A stretch of DNA of 23,230 bases. Source: Flavobacterium psychrophilum. GTDB taxonomy: Bacteria > Bacteroidota > Bacteroidia > Flavobacteriales > Flavobacteriaceae. The notes below the pieces were generated by a model. The model saw only the letters and a list, made by a program, of their open reading frames with translations, was not told the origin of the DNA and did not search any database. The first letter of the stretch is position 1. Each line of letters opens with the position of its first letter. Both the position numbers and the translations under genes were made by a program. Location of the stretch: positions 1 through 23,230 of the forward strand of contig CAMBZB010000035.1 of the NCBI GenBank assembly GCA_945872245.1, written 5' to 3'. Shown here piece after piece: positions 22,010-23,230 of the stretch.

Positions 22010-23230
22010 TTGAAATCATTCCAGAAAAATATCATTTACCTACTTGTTTTATTTGCTTCTTTGAAACAATATGGTCAAAACAATTCCCATCTTGTTGTAG
22101 AAGTAAATACAGCAAAAAAAACGCTGGTCGTCCAACAAGAAATAGTTTTTTTTAATCAGTCACAAGACACTTTAAGTTCTTTGGTTTTGAATGATTGGAA
22201 CAATGCCTATTCCTCAAAAACGACCCCTCTAGCTAAAAGATTTTCTGACGAATTTTACAGAGGCTTTCATTTGGCCAAAGAAGAAGAACGAGGGAGTACT
22301 ACCATTTTAGGAATAACGGATACCGGTAAATTACCTTTTGTCTGGAAAAGAACCGAAAAGAATCCTGATTTGATAGTTGTTGATTTGAAAGAAAAATTGG
22401 CTCCAAGTCAAAAAATCACGTTACACTTATCCTATATCATAAAGGTTCCAAGCAACAAATTTACCAAGTACGGTTATGGTGACAACGACAGAATGAACGT
22501 AAAAAACTGGTTTATTACTCCTTCTCGCTATGAAAACCATGCTTTTGTTACCAATAACAACAACAATTTGGATGATATCGCCAATAGTTTTTTTGATATT
22601 GTTATTAAACTGAAGATTGCAAAAAATCTAGAGGTTACTTCTGATTTAAATACCGTCAAAAAATCTCAGACGGAAAATTATTGTATTCATGAATTGTCCG
22701 GAAAAAACAGAACCGATTTCAGCCTTTTCCTAGAGTCTAAATCCAGTTTTTATAGTTACAAAAACAGTTCAATAGAAGTTGTCACCAATCTAAAAGACAG
22801 CAAATTAAATGATATTCAAAAAGCAATCATAGTAGATCGGGTTGTGAATTTTACCACCAATTTTATTGGCAAATATTCCCATGAAAAAATAACTGTTTCA
22901 CAAGCCGATTATGAGCGAAATCCATTTTATGGCTTAAACCAATTGCCTGCATTCATCAGTCCATTTTCGGATGAATTTATTTTTGAAATTAAATTCCTGA
23001 AAACGTATTTGAACAATTATATTAAAAGCAGTTTGAAGCTGGATCCTCGAAAAGACAATTGGATTTATGACGGAATCCAAGTATATACGATGATGAAATA
23101 TATTGAAGAAAACTACCCAGAAAGCAAGATGTTGGGCAGGATATCCAATATTCGATTATTGAAAAGTTATAACATATCCCGTTTGGGATTTAACGAGCAA
23201 TACAGTTATTTTTATACGCTAATGGCCCGA
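22010..23230 (+). CDS. M1-aminopeptidase-like exported protein lacking zinc ligands (3' end beyond window)
   Basis: At least 407 residues from a TTG at 22010; no in-frame ATG lies between the upstream stop (21992) and this point, and the sequence after TTG is a good signal peptide (KSFQKNIIYLLVLFASLKQYGQ, cleaved near Gly22). The body resembles M1 family metallopeptidases: an N-terminal beta domain, KYGYGDNDRMNVKNWFITPSRY, and LNQLPAFISPF where GAMEN would lie. The zinc motif HExxH-x18-E is replaced position for position by K331-T-Y-L-N335, 18 residues, then D354 in WIYDGIQVY. It therefore keeps the fold but should not bind zinc. From memory, related flavobacterial proteins share this degeneration. 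Likely periplasmic; role unknown. The frame is open to the window end. Confidence 0.75.
   Translation, partial: MKSFQKNIIYLLVLFASLKQYGQNNSHLVVEVNTAKKTLVVQQEIVFFNQSQDTLSSLVLNDWNNAYSSKTTPLAKRFSDEFYRGFHLAKEEERGSTTILGITDTGKLPFVWKRTEKNPDLIVVDLKEKLAPSQKITLHLSYIIKVPSNKFTKYGYGDNDRMNVKNWFITPSRYENHAFVTNNNNNLDDIANSFFDIVIKLKIAKNLEVTSDLNTVKKSQTENYCIHELSGKNRTDFSLFLESKSSFYSYKNSSIEVVTNLKDSKLNDIQKAIIVDRVVNFTTNFIGKYSHEKITVSQADYERNPFYGLNQLPAFISPFSDEFIFEIKFLKTYLNNYIKSSLKLDPRKDNWIYDGIQVYTMMKYIEENYPESKMLGRISNIRLLKSYNISRLGFNEQYSYFYTLMAR

Overview
The window looks like chromosomal DNA from a Flavobacterium or a close relative in the Flavobacteriaceae (Bacteroidota). It is AT-rich. Genes start after A-rich leaders without Shine-Dalgarno sites, and several are preceded by the Bacteroidota -7 promoter element TAnnTTTG. 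The protein families and their neighbours (BatA-domain protein, degenerate dihydroorotase, tandem UvrA proteins) also fit. No rRNA, tRNA, CRISPR array, transposase or intact insertion sequence was seen.

Layout. Positions 1-3200 are the accessory-looking part: the 3' end of a thermonuclease-like gene, a DUF5655 protein with a nuclease-like N-terminus followed by a long imperfect palindrome (possibly a gene-cassette recombination site), a 491-bp non-coding stretch with a structured hairpin, and an exported protein of ten exact-length 37-residue WG-type repeats. From 3222 the content is core genome. A DEAD-box RNA helicase with a DEFD motif faces a secreted lactonase-type beta-propeller. A rightward run then follows: BatA/VWA membrane protein, dihydroorotase homologue without its metal-binding histidines, small Tic20/DUF4870-like membrane protein, and a carboxylesterase. 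A leftward pair (metallo-beta-lactamase-fold hydrolase and small anchored protein), a conserved 486-residue protein of unknown function, a Bcp peroxiredoxin (leftward) and endonuclease III (rightward) come next. An ECF-type sigma factor and a 47-residue small protein are read leftward. The right end is a rightward repair block: two adjacent, complete and clearly diverged UvrA proteins, a LOG-family protein, and an M1-aminopeptidase-like protein cut by the window edge.

Working together. The clearest functional theme is DNA repair: endonuclease III (base excision) and two UvrA proteins (nucleotide excision), with an oxidative-stress peroxiredoxin nearby. Two enzyme homologues keep their fold but have lost catalytic metal ligands: the dihydroorotase (both HxH histidines are Ser) and the M1 peptidase (HExxH-x18-E reads KTYLN-x18-D). 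The strongest candidates for undescribed biology are the tandem UvrA pair, these two pseudo-enzymes, the 486-residue unknown, the 47-residue protein next to the sigma factor, and the cassette-like DUF5655 unit. A compound hairpin repeat occurs twice, each time between convergent genes.
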